From: an uncultured Clostridia bacterium | GTDB taxonomy: Bacteria; Bacillota; Clostridia; Christensenellales; Borkfalkiaceae | Direction: 5' to 3' | Assembly (NCBI GenBank): GCA_934230055.1 | Contig: CAKQEE010000002.1 | Span: forward strand, 1 to 27,490 | Length of the DNA: 27,490 nt | Shown: piece by piece, positions 16,036-23,404 of the stretch | Position numbering within the stretch: the stretch's first letter is position 1 | How the letters are laid out: each line of letters starts with the position of its first letter | The notes under the pieces: generated by a model | Seen by the model: the letters and a program-made list of their open reading frames with translations, nothing else | What the model was told of the DNA's origin: nothing | Database searches by the model: none | Translations under genes and position numbers: made by a program

Positions 16036-16932
16036 TTAATCGGAAAATTCCTCCGTTAATTCCGTTAAATCTTCCAAATCTTCCTCTTTGCCGCAACCTT
16101 CGCAGCCGCCGCAACTCTTTTTGAATTTCAAGTCGGCAGAGGGGAAGTCTTTATAAACCTCGCCGCCGCCATCTTTGGGGATTTTAACCTTCGTAATCAT
16201 TTTAAGCATATCGTTGGAAACGACTATGCCGCTTCCTTCGGGCGTGCCGACGGTAGAACCGATTTTAGGTACCTTTTTGCAAGCGACTTCGTAATAATCG
16301 TTTTCGTATTCCAGACAGCACATAAGCCTGCCGCAAAGCCCGCTTATCTTGCCGGGGTTAAGGTGCAAGCCTTGGTTTTTAGCCATTTTTATGGTAACCT
16401 TTCCGAAGTCCGTAAGACTCCCCGCGCAACAGCACGTTCTTCCGCACGGCGCGATGCCGCCCAAAATTCTCGTTTCGTCCCTTATTCCTACCTGCCTTAA
16501 CTCTATTCTTAAATGGAAATGCGAAGCGAGCGATTTGACAAGCTCCCTGAAATCCACGCGCTTATCCGCGGAAAAGAAAAAGGAAAGTTTTTTGCCGTCG
16601 AAAGAAAATTCGCAACCGATGAGCTTCATTTCCAGCCCCGCTTCGGCGATTTTTTCTTCCGCATAGCGCATCGCTTCGGGAATTTTTTCCGAGTTCTCTT
16701 TTATGCGTTTTTCGTCCGCTTCGGTAGCCTTTCTCACGATAGGTTTAAGCGGGTGAGTTATTTTCTCTTCGGGAATATCTTTTGTTCCGAACACCACGGT
16801 AGCGTATTCCGCGCCTTTTGCCGTGTCTACTATAACGCCCGAACCCTCTTTATACTCCGCGGTATCGCATTCGGGCGAGAAATAATATATTTTTGGGGTG
16901 TTTTTGAATTTTACGCCTAATACTTTTGCCAT
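16036..16932 (-). CDS. ricT: RicT/YaaT PSP1-domain protein
   Basis: Cytoplasmic PSP1-domain protein. In B. subtilis it joins RicA and RicF in an iron-sulphur complex that helps RNase Y mature mRNAs and affects sporulation, competence and biofilm. Conserved cysteines are visible: the CGRTCCC block (C163, C167, C168, C169) and the CGRLMCC block (C200, C205, C206). C21 and C107 are further cysteines. The C-terminus carries an extra CGGCEGCGK triad (C274, C277, C280) followed by an acidic tail; I am not sure how widespread this triad is. It overlaps holB by 16 bases and has a GGAGGGG ribosome site. No ricA or ricF lies in the window. Confidence 0.93.
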   Translation of the reverse strand: MAKVLGVKFKNTPKIYYFSPECDTAEYKEGSGVIVDTAKGAEYATVVFGTKDIPEEKITHPLKPIVRKATEADEKRIKENSEKIPEAMRYAEEKIAEAGLEMKLIGCEFSFDGKKLSFFFSADKRVDFRELVKSLASHFHLRIELRQVGIRDETRILGGIAPCGRTCCCAGSLTDFGKVTIKMAKNQGLHLNPGKISGLCGRLMCCLEYENDYYEVACKKVPKIGSTVGTPEGSGIVVSNDMLKMITKVKIPKDGGGEVYKDFPSADLKFKKSCGGCEGCGKEEDLEDLTELTEEFSD

Positions 16933-17900
16933 TTATGTTTCCCCTCCAAAACGGAAAACAACAGTCTTTCGACGAGCATTGCCCCGCCGCCGTTGAATTT
17001 TTTTATTTTTTTCGCTTCCGTCACCTTTTCGAGCGCGTATATGAGCGCGGCGGTATTAAAGCCTTCCGCCTTGACCGTTCGTTTAAGCGCGCGCCTGTCC
17101 TGCGCAAGCTCGTCTTTGCCCTCCGCATACGCCAAAAGGTCGCGAAGCAACAGCTCGAATACGGATAAAAACTCTTCCGTATCGGCTTTTAACGAAGTTA
17201 TTTTTACCGAATATTTAAGCACGTCTCTACTGCTTTTCATACCCGTCAGCACGTCTATCGCCGTTTCGGTCACTTCCGCAAGCGATTCGTCGCCGTAGAG
17301 CGCAAGCGCGTTGCCTATCGTTCCGTCGGAAAGCGCCACCGCGGTTTCCAACTTTTCCCTATCCGGGCATTCCTCTTTCAGCGCGCCGATTATTTTTTCT
17401 GCGGAAAAGGCGGGAATTTCCAGCTTTTTGGTTCTCGAACGAACGGTTGGAAGAAGCGGATATTCGCTCGTGCCGCCGATAAGAATATGCACGCCCGCGG
17501 GCGGCTCTTCCAAGGTTTTTAAAAGCTTGTTCTGCGCGGAAGCGTTCATCGTTTCCGCACCCGTTAAAACGAACACCTTTTTATCGCCCTCGACGGGTTT
17601 CAGGTTGGTTTTTTCTATCAGATCCGCAACGTCCTCCGCGGTGACGGAATCGCCCTTTTGCGGATAAAAATACACGTCGGGATGAGTTTCCTCTTCGGTA
17701 AGCCTGCAATTTCTGCAAAACCCGCAAGGTTCTTCTTCGTTACAAACGATAACCCGCGCAAGGATTTTAAGATAATCTTTTATAAAAGCTTTATCCGCGC
17801 AAATCACGAGATACGCGTGCGAAAGTCTGCCGCTTCTCTTGTCGCCGAAAACGGTTTTATACGGCGCGGTATCTTTTAAGAGCGGAAAAAGTCCTTTCAT
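16917..17900 (-). CDS. holB: DNA polymerase III delta' subunit
   Basis: Part of the clamp-loader complex that places the sliding clamp on primed DNA. The family-typical N-terminal SHAYLV, the four-cysteine zinc module (C53, C59, C62, C65; CNEEEPCGFCRNC) and LLKTLEEPPAGVHILI are present. The usual SRC arginine-finger motif appears as VRSRTKKL, with Cys replaced by Thr. It has no real ATP-binding P-loop, as expected for delta'. Its 327 residues are normal. The start overlaps tmk by 4 bases (ATGA) and the end overlaps ricT by 16 bases, matching the conserved tmk-holB-ricT order. Confidence 0.94.
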   Translation of the reverse strand: MKGLFPLLKDTAPYKTVFGDKRSGRLSHAYLVICADKAFIKDYLKILARVIVCNEEEPCGFCRNCRLTEEETHPDVYFYPQKGDSVTAEDVADLIEKTNLKPVEGDKKVFVLTGAETMNASAQNKLLKTLEEPPAGVHILIGGTSEYPLLPTVRSRTKKLEIPAFSAEKIIGALKEECPDREKLETAVALSDGTIGNALALYGDESLAEVTETAIDVLTGMKSSRDVLKYSVKITSLKADTEEFLSVFELLLRDLLAYAEGKDELAQDRRALKRTVKAEGFNTAALIYALEKVTEAKKIKKFNGGGAMLVERLLFSVLEGKHKWQKY

Positions 17901-18520
17901 AAAATTCCTCTCTCTTTAAGCGCGGCTATAATCTTGCCGTGAGTTTCCTCTTTCGTCCCCGAACAATCTATGTCTACAATTCTTTCGGGAAATTTTTTCG
18001 CAAGCTCCGTATACCCCTCGTACACGTGCCTGTGAAATTCCGCGCCCGACAGCTCAACCCTATCCGCCGCGTCCGCGCCGCCCTTTCTTTTAAAAGCCGC
18101 TTCGGGGCTTAAATCAAGAAAAATCGTACAGTCGGGCGTGAAGTTTTTAATCGCGTAATCGTTGATTTTTTCCACGAAATCGTAACCGAGTCCGCGCGCC
18201 TTGACCTGATATTCAAACGAGGAATCCACGAACCGGTCGCACACGACGAGATACCCCTCGTCAAGCTTTTTGCGGACGACTTCTTTAAGAAGCTGAACCC
18301 TTGCCGCGGCGTATAAAAGAGCTTCGCACTCGTCCGTCATCGCCACGTTCTTTCCGTCTAAAATAACCTTACGAATCTGCTCGGAAATTCCCGTACCGCC
18401 CGGTTCGCGCGTAAGATGATACTTAACGCCGCTTTTTTTAAGATATTCTTCGAGCAGGGCGATCTGGCGGGATTTACCCACTCCTTCGCACCCCTCGAAG
18501 GTTAAAAATTTGCCTTTCAT
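17897..18520 (-). CDS. tmk: Thymidylate kinase
   Basis: Phosphorylates dTMP to dTDP for DNA synthesis. The P-loop is FEGCEGVGKS, the DR(F/Y)-type motif is CDRFVDSSFEYQ, and TREPGGTGISEQIR is family-typical; the LID region carries RKGGADAADRVE. The frame can be extended to a GTG at 18532, giving MDIIMKGKF. I prefer the ATG at 18520, which yields 207 residues beginning MKGKFLTFEG like relatives, although neither start has a strong ribosome site. With dut in the same window it covers two consecutive steps of dTTP synthesis, but they are not in one operon. Confidence 0.93.
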   Translation of the reverse strand: MKGKFLTFEGCEGVGKSRQIALLEEYLKKSGVKYHLTREPGGTGISEQIRKVILDGKNVAMTDECEALLYAAARVQLLKEVVRKKLDEGYLVVCDRFVDSSFEYQVKARGLGYDFVEKINDYAIKNFTPDCTIFLDLSPEAAFKRKGGADAADRVELSGAEFHRHVYEGYTELAKKFPERIVDIDCSGTKEETHGKIIAALKERGIL

Positions 18521-18553
18521 AATTATATCCACATTGAAACGGAAACTTCCCGC

Positions 18554-19570
18554 TCACTCGAAAACGGAATAAATATCGCTGAATTCTTCCACGATTTTAT
18601 TCACAAAGCTAACCGTTTCAAACTGCAAATCGTAAAGCTTCGCCTCCGCCACGTTATAAAAATCGAACAGCGCGAGCGTTACGCCCTCCGCAGAATCTTT
18701 TCCCGAAAGGCGCAGATACTCGGAAACGCTTTTCCCGCCCGTAAGCTTATCCATTTTAAGCGCATACGCGGCGTTTTGCCTGCCCTCCGAAACCTCTTTG
18801 TCGTATGCCTTTTGATAATCCGCTTTATTTCTTTCGTCCGCGGAGGAAAGGGCAAGCTCGTACTTCGTGTACCTCTCGAAAATCCCCTTTTCTTCGCCGA
18901 CATTTAAAAGATAGCAGAACTTTTTCATTTCTGTGCAAAGCTTTTTTATTCTTCCCTTTTCAAGAATTTTTCCCGCGGCTTTTTCCTCTTCTTTGCGGAA
19001 GCGGTTATCGCCTTTCATTCTTTCCAGAAAGCGCGCTTCTATCTTGCTTTCGTCAAGGTTTTCGTAATCGTAAACCTTTTCTGTTCTTTCCTCGTAATTT
19101 AAAGACGCGTATTCGTCTTTAAGAAAGGTGGAAAGATAGTTTATTCCGTCCTGTTCCAGCCGCTCGTAGGTATAAACGCTGTTTCCTTCTACAAGCTTTT
19201 TCAGCCTCGAAGAACCCTTTTCGTCCACGGTGCCGTCGGTAAAAATAGCGTCTCCCTCGTAAACGGATAATCTCACGGACAAAACGTTGTATTTAGAAGA
19301 AAGCTGCTCGGTAGTTACGTCAAGCACGTCGTAGCTGAACGTTTTTTTGCCGTCCTCGCCGATAATCAGCTCGTAAAGCCCGCCGTCGCTCCCCGCAACG
19401 ACGTTCTCGTCGTAATAATACTTAAACTGCTGCCCCGAAGTAAGCCTTACGGCGGATACCGAGTACACGAGTTCCCACAGCACTATCGCGGCGACTATAA
19501 CGAATATCATCATAATCCATTCGTAAGAAAGATAATCCGATAATCTTTTTTTTGTAAGCTTGTTGTCCAT
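18554..19570 (-). CDS. Unknown protein with one N-terminal membrane segment
   Basis: I do not recognise this 338-residue protein. After a short basic N-terminus there is one strong hydrophobic helix (about residues 18-41), without a lipobox or clear cleavage site. It thus looks like an N-in signal anchor with about 295 residues outside the cell. The outer part is highly charged, rich in Glu, Lys and Tyr, and mostly helical after residue 130, with likely coiled-coil stretches (about 175-230). No catalytic motif or repeat was seen. It has an AGGA ribosome site and lies 60 bases after lysS and 21-33 bases before tmk, so it is co-transcribed with essential genes. Codon use looks like its neighbours. 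A cell-envelope or division-related role is only a guess. Confidence 0.85.
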   Translation of the reverse strand: MDNKLTKKRLSDYLSYEWIMMIFVIVAAIVLWELVYSVSAVRLTSGQQFKYYYDENVVAGSDGGLYELIIGEDGKKTFSYDVLDVTTEQLSSKYNVLSVRLSVYEGDAIFTDGTVDEKGSSRLKKLVEGNSVYTYERLEQDGINYLSTFLKDEYASLNYEERTEKVYDYENLDESKIEARFLERMKGDNRFRKEEEKAAGKILEKGRIKKLCTEMKKFCYLLNVGEEKGIFERYTKYELALSSADERNKADYQKAYDKEVSEGRQNAAYALKMDKLTGGKSVSEYLRLSGKDSAEGVTLALFDFYNVAEAKLYDLQFETVSFVNKIVEEFSDIYSVFE

Positions 19571-19630
19571 TTCAATTCCTCGGAATAGCTTTTAGCCCCG
19601 ACTCCCCTTTTTCCTTTTTCGCCGAAAAAC

Positions 19631-21142
19631 TTATCTTATCGGCTTCATCGTGGGGAAGAGTATAACGTCTCTTATAGACGCGCTGTCGGTAAGAAGCATA
19701 ACAAGTCTGTCCACGCCGAAACCGAGTCCGCCCGTAGGAGGCATACCGTATTCCATCGCGGTTACGAAATCCTCGTCTACCTTCGCGTCGTTGCCGCCCT
19801 TCGCGCGCTTTTCCGCAACCTGTTTTACGAATCTTTCGCGCTGGTCTATCGGATCGTTAAGCTCCGAAAACGCGTTACCCATTTCTCTTGCGTATATAAA
19901 ATACTCGAACCTCTCGGTAAACGCGGGATCGGTGGACTTACGCTTTGCAAGCGGAGAATTTTCCACCGGATAATCGTAAATTATGGTAGGCTGCATAAGC
20001 TCGTCTTCTACGAACGCCTCGAAAAACGCGATTAAAACGTGACCTTTGGTCGCCGTTTCGCCCTCTTCCACCGTAACGCCCTTGGCTTTTGCGGCGGCTC
20101 TCGCGTCCTCGTCCGTTTTCCAGTCGTCGTAGCGCACGCCCGCGTATTTTTCCACAGCCTCTTTCATCGTAAGGCGCGCCCACGGGCTGCCCATATCTAT
20201 TTCCACGCCCTGATAGGTTATCTTGTCCGTTCCGCAAACCTTAACTGCTATTTTGCGGTACATATCTTCGATAATATCCATCATTTCGTGATAGTCGCTG
20301 TACGACTGATACATTTCCACCGTAGTGAATTCCGGGTTGTGAGACCTGTCCATACCCTCGTTACGGAAGATTCTGCCGACCTCGTACACCCTGTCGAACC
20401 CGCCGATTATAAGCCTTTTCAAATAAAGCTCCGTTTCTATACGCAGATACATATCTATATCGAGCGCGTTGTGGTGGGTTTTGAAAGGTCTTGCCGCCGC
20501 GCCTATTTCGAGCGGCTGCAAAACGGGGGTATCCACTTCGAGATAGCCGATGCCGTCTAAATATTCGCGAATAGCGGACATTATTTTAGAACGCGCCACG
20601 AAAGTCTTTTTGACTTCGGGATTCGCTATAAGGTCTATTTCGCGCTGACGATAGCGGGTATCTTCGTCTTTCAATCCGTGATATTTTTCTGGAAGGGGAA
20701 GAAGAGACTTCGCAAGAAGCTCTATATGCTGCGCGTGTACCGAAATTTCGCCCGTACGGGTTTTGAACACGAAACCGGTTATTCCCACGATGTCGCCTAT
20801 GTCATAATCCTTAAAAGCAACGTAGTCGTCGCCTAATTCGTTTATGGAAAGGTAACTTTGAATAGTGCCTTGCCCGTCTAAAATGACGGCGAAAGAGGCT
20901 TTGCCCATAATGCGCTTGCTAATAAGTCTGCCGGCAATGCCCACGGTTTGGTTTTCGTATTTTTCGTAGTTGCTTTTAATATCCCCGCTCAAAGCCGTTC
21001 TGTCGTAACGGACTTTTTCAAAGGGGTTTTTGCCCGCCGCTTTAAGCGCGTCGAGCTTTGCTCTTCTTACTTTTAAAATCTCGTTTAAATCGAGTTCGGG
21101 CGCGGCTTCGTTTGCCGCGGTAACGTTTTTATTCTCTTCCAT
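19631..21142 (-). CDS. lysS: Lysyl-tRNA synthetase, class II
   Basis: Charges tRNA-Lys. The anticodon-binding OB fold lies at about residues 60-155 (VGIAGRLISKRIMGKASFAV). The class II catalytic domain shows motif 2 (GRIFRNEGMDRSHNPEFTT) and motif 3 (GLGFGVDRLVMLLT) ending in SIRDVILFPTMKP. At 503 residues it is standard. The N-terminal 25 residues are a short acidic extension. The greA-lysS pair is a very common Bacillota arrangement. The ribosome site is a modest AGAAGAGA, and no T-box leader is present in the 84-base gap. Confidence 0.97.
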   Translation of the reverse strand: MEENKNVTAANEAAPELDLNEILKVRRAKLDALKAAGKNPFEKVRYDRTALSGDIKSNYEKYENQTVGIAGRLISKRIMGKASFAVILDGQGTIQSYLSINELGDDYVAFKDYDIGDIVGITGFVFKTRTGEISVHAQHIELLAKSLLPLPEKYHGLKDEDTRYRQREIDLIANPEVKKTFVARSKIMSAIREYLDGIGYLEVDTPVLQPLEIGAAARPFKTHHNALDIDMYLRIETELYLKRLIIGGFDRVYEVGRIFRNEGMDRSHNPEFTTVEMYQSYSDYHEMMDIIEDMYRKIAVKVCGTDKITYQGVEIDMGSPWARLTMKEAVEKYAGVRYDDWKTDEDARAAAKAKGVTVEEGETATKGHVLIAFFEAFVEDELMQPTIIYDYPVENSPLAKRKSTDPAFTERFEYFIYAREMGNAFSELNDPIDQRERFVKQVAEKRAKGGNDAKVDEDFVTAMEYGMPPTGGLGFGVDRLVMLLTDSASIRDVILFPTMKPIR

Positions 21143-21225
21143 CTGTCTCTTCTCGTTAAGTTATTTGTTTTATTAAGCGGTCGGTAAATCGCGCGCGTAA
21201 AAGCTTATGAAGCGTTTTTCGCCCG

Positions 21226-21690
21226 TTAAACAACCTTTTTAACGGTTACGGATCTCACGCCGACGGGGGTTTGAACTCTTACGCACTCGCCCGCCTTGTG
21301 ACCGAGAAGGGCATTGCCTATGGGCGATTCGTTGGAAATTCTGCCCTGCTCCACGTCCGCTTCCGTCGTGCCGACTATTTCGTATTCAAAAGCATCCCCC
21401 GTTTCGTCATCTACAAATTCAACCTTGCTGCCGAGCGAAATGGTACCCTTTTTCGCGTCGCCTATGATAACGGCGTATTTGAGTTTGGCTTCGATTTCGA
21501 GAATTTCGCCCTCGATCATAGCCTGCTCGTTTTTAGCGGCGTCGTATTCCGCGTTTTCGGAAAGGTCGCCGAACTCTCTCGCGGTTTTGATTCTTTCGGT
21601 AATCTCCGCGCGCTTAACCATTTTTAAGTATTCGAGTCTTTTTTCAAGCTCCTCTTTACCTTCTTTTGTAAGCAAAACCTCTTCTGCCAT
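21226..21690 (-). CDS. greA: Transcription elongation factor GreA
   Basis: Rescues backtracked RNA polymerase by stimulating cleavage of the nascent RNA through the secondary channel. The N-terminal antiparallel coiled coil (about residues 1-75) carries the acidic tip in AREFGDLSENAEYDAAKNEQ (D42, E45). The C-terminal FKBP-like domain ends in SPIGNALLGHKAGE...TPVGVRSVTVKKV. Its 154 residues are typical. A GGAGGAAG ribosome site precedes it. It is the first gene downstream of a near-perfect promoter that probably also drives lysS, the unknown membrane protein, tmk, holB and ricT. Confidence 0.97.
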   Translation of the reverse strand: MAEEVLLTKEGKEELEKRLEYLKMVKRAEITERIKTAREFGDLSENAEYDAAKNEQAMIEGEILEIEAKLKYAVIIGDAKKGTISLGSKVEFVDDETGDAFEYEIVGTTEADVEQGRISNESPIGNALLGHKAGECVRVQTPVGVRSVTVKKVV

Positions 21691-21772
21691 AATATCTCTT
21701 CCTCCGATAAAAAATCTTCTTTTTTCAGACCGAACGGCGCACTATACGCCATTTTCGGATTATATAAAAAAC

Positions 21773-21801
21773 ATTATATAATATATAAAGGCTTTTGTCA
21801 A
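21773..21801 (-). promoter_or_regulatory. Promoter of the greA-lysS-tmk operon
   Basis: TTGACA (21796-21801), 17 bases, TATAAT (21773-21778) on the minus strand, both perfect consensus. The leader is about 75 bases long. Confidence 0.9.
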
Positions 21802-21960
21802 CCCGTTGCGGGCTTTGCCAAGCGGTATTTTTTGCGGTATTTTTTAAGCCCGCGGAAGATGCCGTTTCGGTTTTTCAAACGTTCGTATTCGGGTTTTTTG
21901 AAATTTTTATCAAAATTTTGAAAAAATATTAAATTTTTTGAAAGAAATTTTCAAATTCGC

Positions 21961-21988
21961 TTGACAAATAAAAATAAAGTGCTAAAAT
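21961..21988 (+). promoter_or_regulatory. Strong promoter with upstream A-tracts, driving a gene-less transcript
   Basis: TTGACA (21961-21966), 16 bases, TAAAAT (21983-21988) on the plus strand. The 70 bases upstream (21893-21951) hold six A/T-tracts spaced roughly every 8-13 bases, as expected for an UP element or curved DNA. No protein-coding gene follows before the terminator at 22075. Confidence 0.75.
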
Positions 21989-21994
21989 ATATGT

Positions 21995-22117
21995 GTACAG
22001 ACGAAATAGTCGTAATTTTTTATGGATATATTCGCGTCAGCGCGAATTGGAGTTTTTCCGGAATAATATATGAAAAAGAGGGTTGCGCCGAACGCGGTGC
22101 AACCCTCTTTACATTTT
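21995..22117 (+). ncRNA. Candidate small RNA of about 120 nt
   Basis: Inferred from a strong promoter (21961-21988) and a strong intrinsic terminator (22075-22117) with no gene between them. The body contains a perfect TTCGCG-TCAG-CGCGAA hairpin (22031-22046) and a less certain ACGA/TCGT stem near 22001-22013. The one short frame, beginning ATGGATATATTC at about 22022, would give only 14 residues and has no ribosome site. It does not match tmRNA, SRP RNA, RNase P RNA or 6S RNA motifs that I can recognise. Confidence 0.45.
22075..22117. terminator. Bidirectional terminator between candidate sRNA and DUF1540 gene
   Basis: AAAGAGGGTTGC-CCG pairs with CGG-GCAACCCTCTTT (22075-22110). ACATTTTTTT follows on the plus strand. 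TTTC plus the stem's own U-run follow on the minus strand, 16 bases after the DUF1540 stop. Confidence 0.85.
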
Positions 22118-22125
22118 TTTGCCGA

Positions 22126-22272
22126 TTACTCTTTTTCGGAATAGCTTCCGCAGCAGGTGCAGCTTTCGCCGCAGCCGCAAGTTACCTTAATGCTTTCGAG
22201 TTGGCAATTTTCGCCGCAGAAATTGTGTCTGCAACCGGTTACGTCGCAACGTATAGAACGATTTTCTTTCAT
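22126..22272 (-). CDS. DUF1540-type small cysteine-rich protein
   Basis: A 48-residue protein with 10 cysteines. The segment CDVTGCRHNFCGENCQLESI matches the DUF1540 pattern C-x4-C-x-HN...C-x-L-x-x-I, a family of small, probably metal-binding proteins frequent in Clostridia and often linked to spores. A Cys-rich tail (CGCGESCTCCG) follows. The start has AAGGAG 7 bases upstream and the frame ends just before a terminator. Function is unknown; zinc or other metal binding is an inference from the Cys/His spacing. Confidence 0.88.
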   Translation of the reverse strand: MKENRSIRCDVTGCRHNFCGENCQLESIKVTCGCGESCTCCGSYSEKE

Positions 22273-22329
22273 ACTGAATCTCCTTATAACTTTATTTTTT
22301 ACTATTTTAAAAAAATTATTCTCTTTCTA

Positions 22330-22358
22330 TTGACTTTTTCGCCATTTTGAGGTAAAAT
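22330..22358 (+). promoter_or_regulatory. rplI promoter
   Basis: TTGACT (22330-22335), 17 bases, TAAAAT (22353-22358). The start near 22365 gives a leader of about 30 bases. Confidence 0.75.
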
Positions 22359-22393
22359 AGAATAGAATTAAAATATGGAGCGTCTGTTTTGCT

Positions 22394-22834
22394 ATGAAAG
22401 TTGTGCTTATTAAAGACGTTAAAGGCTCCGGAAAAGCGGGAGACGTTATCGAAGCGAAAGACGGGTTCGCCCAAAATTTCCTTATCAAAAACGGTCTTGC
22501 AAAGGTTGCGGACGCCGCCGCGATAAACGAAAACAAGGCGCAAAAAGCCGCCGCGGAGTTCCATAGAAAAGAAACGCTCAAAGCTAATAAAGAACTTAAA
22601 GAGAAATTGAACGGCGCGGAAGTTTCCTTGCAGGTAAAAAGCGGCGCGGCAGGCAAATTCTTCGGCAGCGTGACGAATAAAGAAATAGCGGACAAGCTTT
22701 CTGAGCTTGGCTATGACATAGATAAAAAGAAGATAATTCTTCAATCGAACATAAAAACGGCGGGTTCTTATCCCGTGACGGTAAAAATTTCCCCCGAGGA
22801 AACCGCAAAAATCACGGTGCATATAATCAACTGA
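22394..22834 (+). CDS. rplI: Ribosomal protein bL9
   Basis: Large-subunit protein that binds 23S rRNA at the base of the L1 stalk. The N-terminal domain is typical: MKVVLIKDVKGSGKAGDVIE followed by GFAQNFLIKNGLA. A long connecting helix spans about residues 42-75, and the C-terminal rRNA-binding domain (GKFFGSVTNKEIADKL) follows. Its 146 residues are normal. It is alone here: neither rpsF/rpsR nor the yybT-dnaB genes that often adjoin it are present. The GGAG at about 22377 lies rather far (14 bases) from the ATG. It has its own promoter and terminator. Confidence 0.96.
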   Translation: MKVVLIKDVKGSGKAGDVIEAKDGFAQNFLIKNGLAKVADAAAINENKAQKAAAEFHRKETLKANKELKEKLNGAEVSLQVKSGAAGKFFGSVTNKEIADKLSELGYDIDKKKIILQSNIKTAGSYPVTVKISPEETAKITVHIIN

Positions 22835-22944
22835 TTTCCGTTTTTATTTAATATCTCTTTTACGTTAAACGCGCGAAACTTTATTTGCCCACACAAGCCG
22901 CTCGGTGAAAATCCGCAAAAACGGCTAAAAACTTTTCCTTTTTC

Positions 22945-22985
22945 GGCCTGCCCTTGCTTTTAGCAAGAGGCGGGCTGCTTTTTTT
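22945..22985 (+). terminator. rplI terminator
   Basis: GCCTGCCCTTGC pairs with GCAAGAGGCGGGC around a TTTTA loop, with a small bulge, followed by a T-run. It sits about 110 bases after the rplI stop. Confidence 0.8.
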
Positions 22986-23056
22986 AAACGAATTTTCTCC
23001 TCTCCCCCACGTTTATGCATCGGCAAGAATCACAACACGAAAGGAAAACAACTTTT

Positions 23057-23278
23057 CGTCATTCTGAAACGGGCAATTTTTGACGGAGTAAAAAGCCTTC
23101 TCCTGTGGGAGAAGGGGGACCGCGCCGGCGGTGGTTGAGAAGTTTTAGATTCTTCGCGGACAAGTGCAAAAAGCGCGACTCAGAATGACGGGAAGAAGAG
23201 ATTCTTCGAAAGCAGGGAGCAAGAAGCAAGGCTCAGAATGACGGTGGCGCGGCTCCGCGGGAAATTCTCGGAATGACG
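23057..23278. repeat. Cluster of dispersed intergenic repeat motifs
   Basis: This non-coding stretch carries TCAGAATGACG at 23180-23190 and 23233-23243, a variant TCGGAATGACG at 23268-23278, and its inverse CGTCATTCTGA at 23057-23067. It also carries a perfect hairpin CCTTCTCC-TGTG-GGAGAAGG at 23096-23115 and AGATTCTTCG words between the copies. Such words are common in dispersed intergenic repeats of gut Clostridia. No gene was seen here; the 570-base gap otherwise holds only the rplI terminator and the next promoter. Confidence 0.75.
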
Positions 23279-23322
23279 AATTGCTGTTTTTCCTCCCTTT
23301 TTGCCCCTTTTCGGCATTTCGG

Positions 23323-23351
23323 TTGACTTTATTTATTTTTGCAAGTATAAT
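23323..23351 (+). promoter_or_regulatory. Promoter of the flippase-like gene
   Basis: TTGACT (23323-23328), 17 bases, TATAAT (23346-23351). The start near 23358 lies about 47 bases before the ATG. Confidence 0.8.
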
Positions 23352-23404
23352 ATATTAGTTAGGTTATCGCCGAACAAATATAATTTCTTATTATAAAGCT
23401 TATT

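Noticed and set aside
22022..22066. 14-residue peptide frame inside the candidate small RNA
   Set aside because: There is no ribosome binding site and the frame is too short to support without conservation.
23057..23278. CRISPR array
   Set aside because: The repeated words are short, irregularly spaced and occur in both orientations, and no cas gene is nearby.
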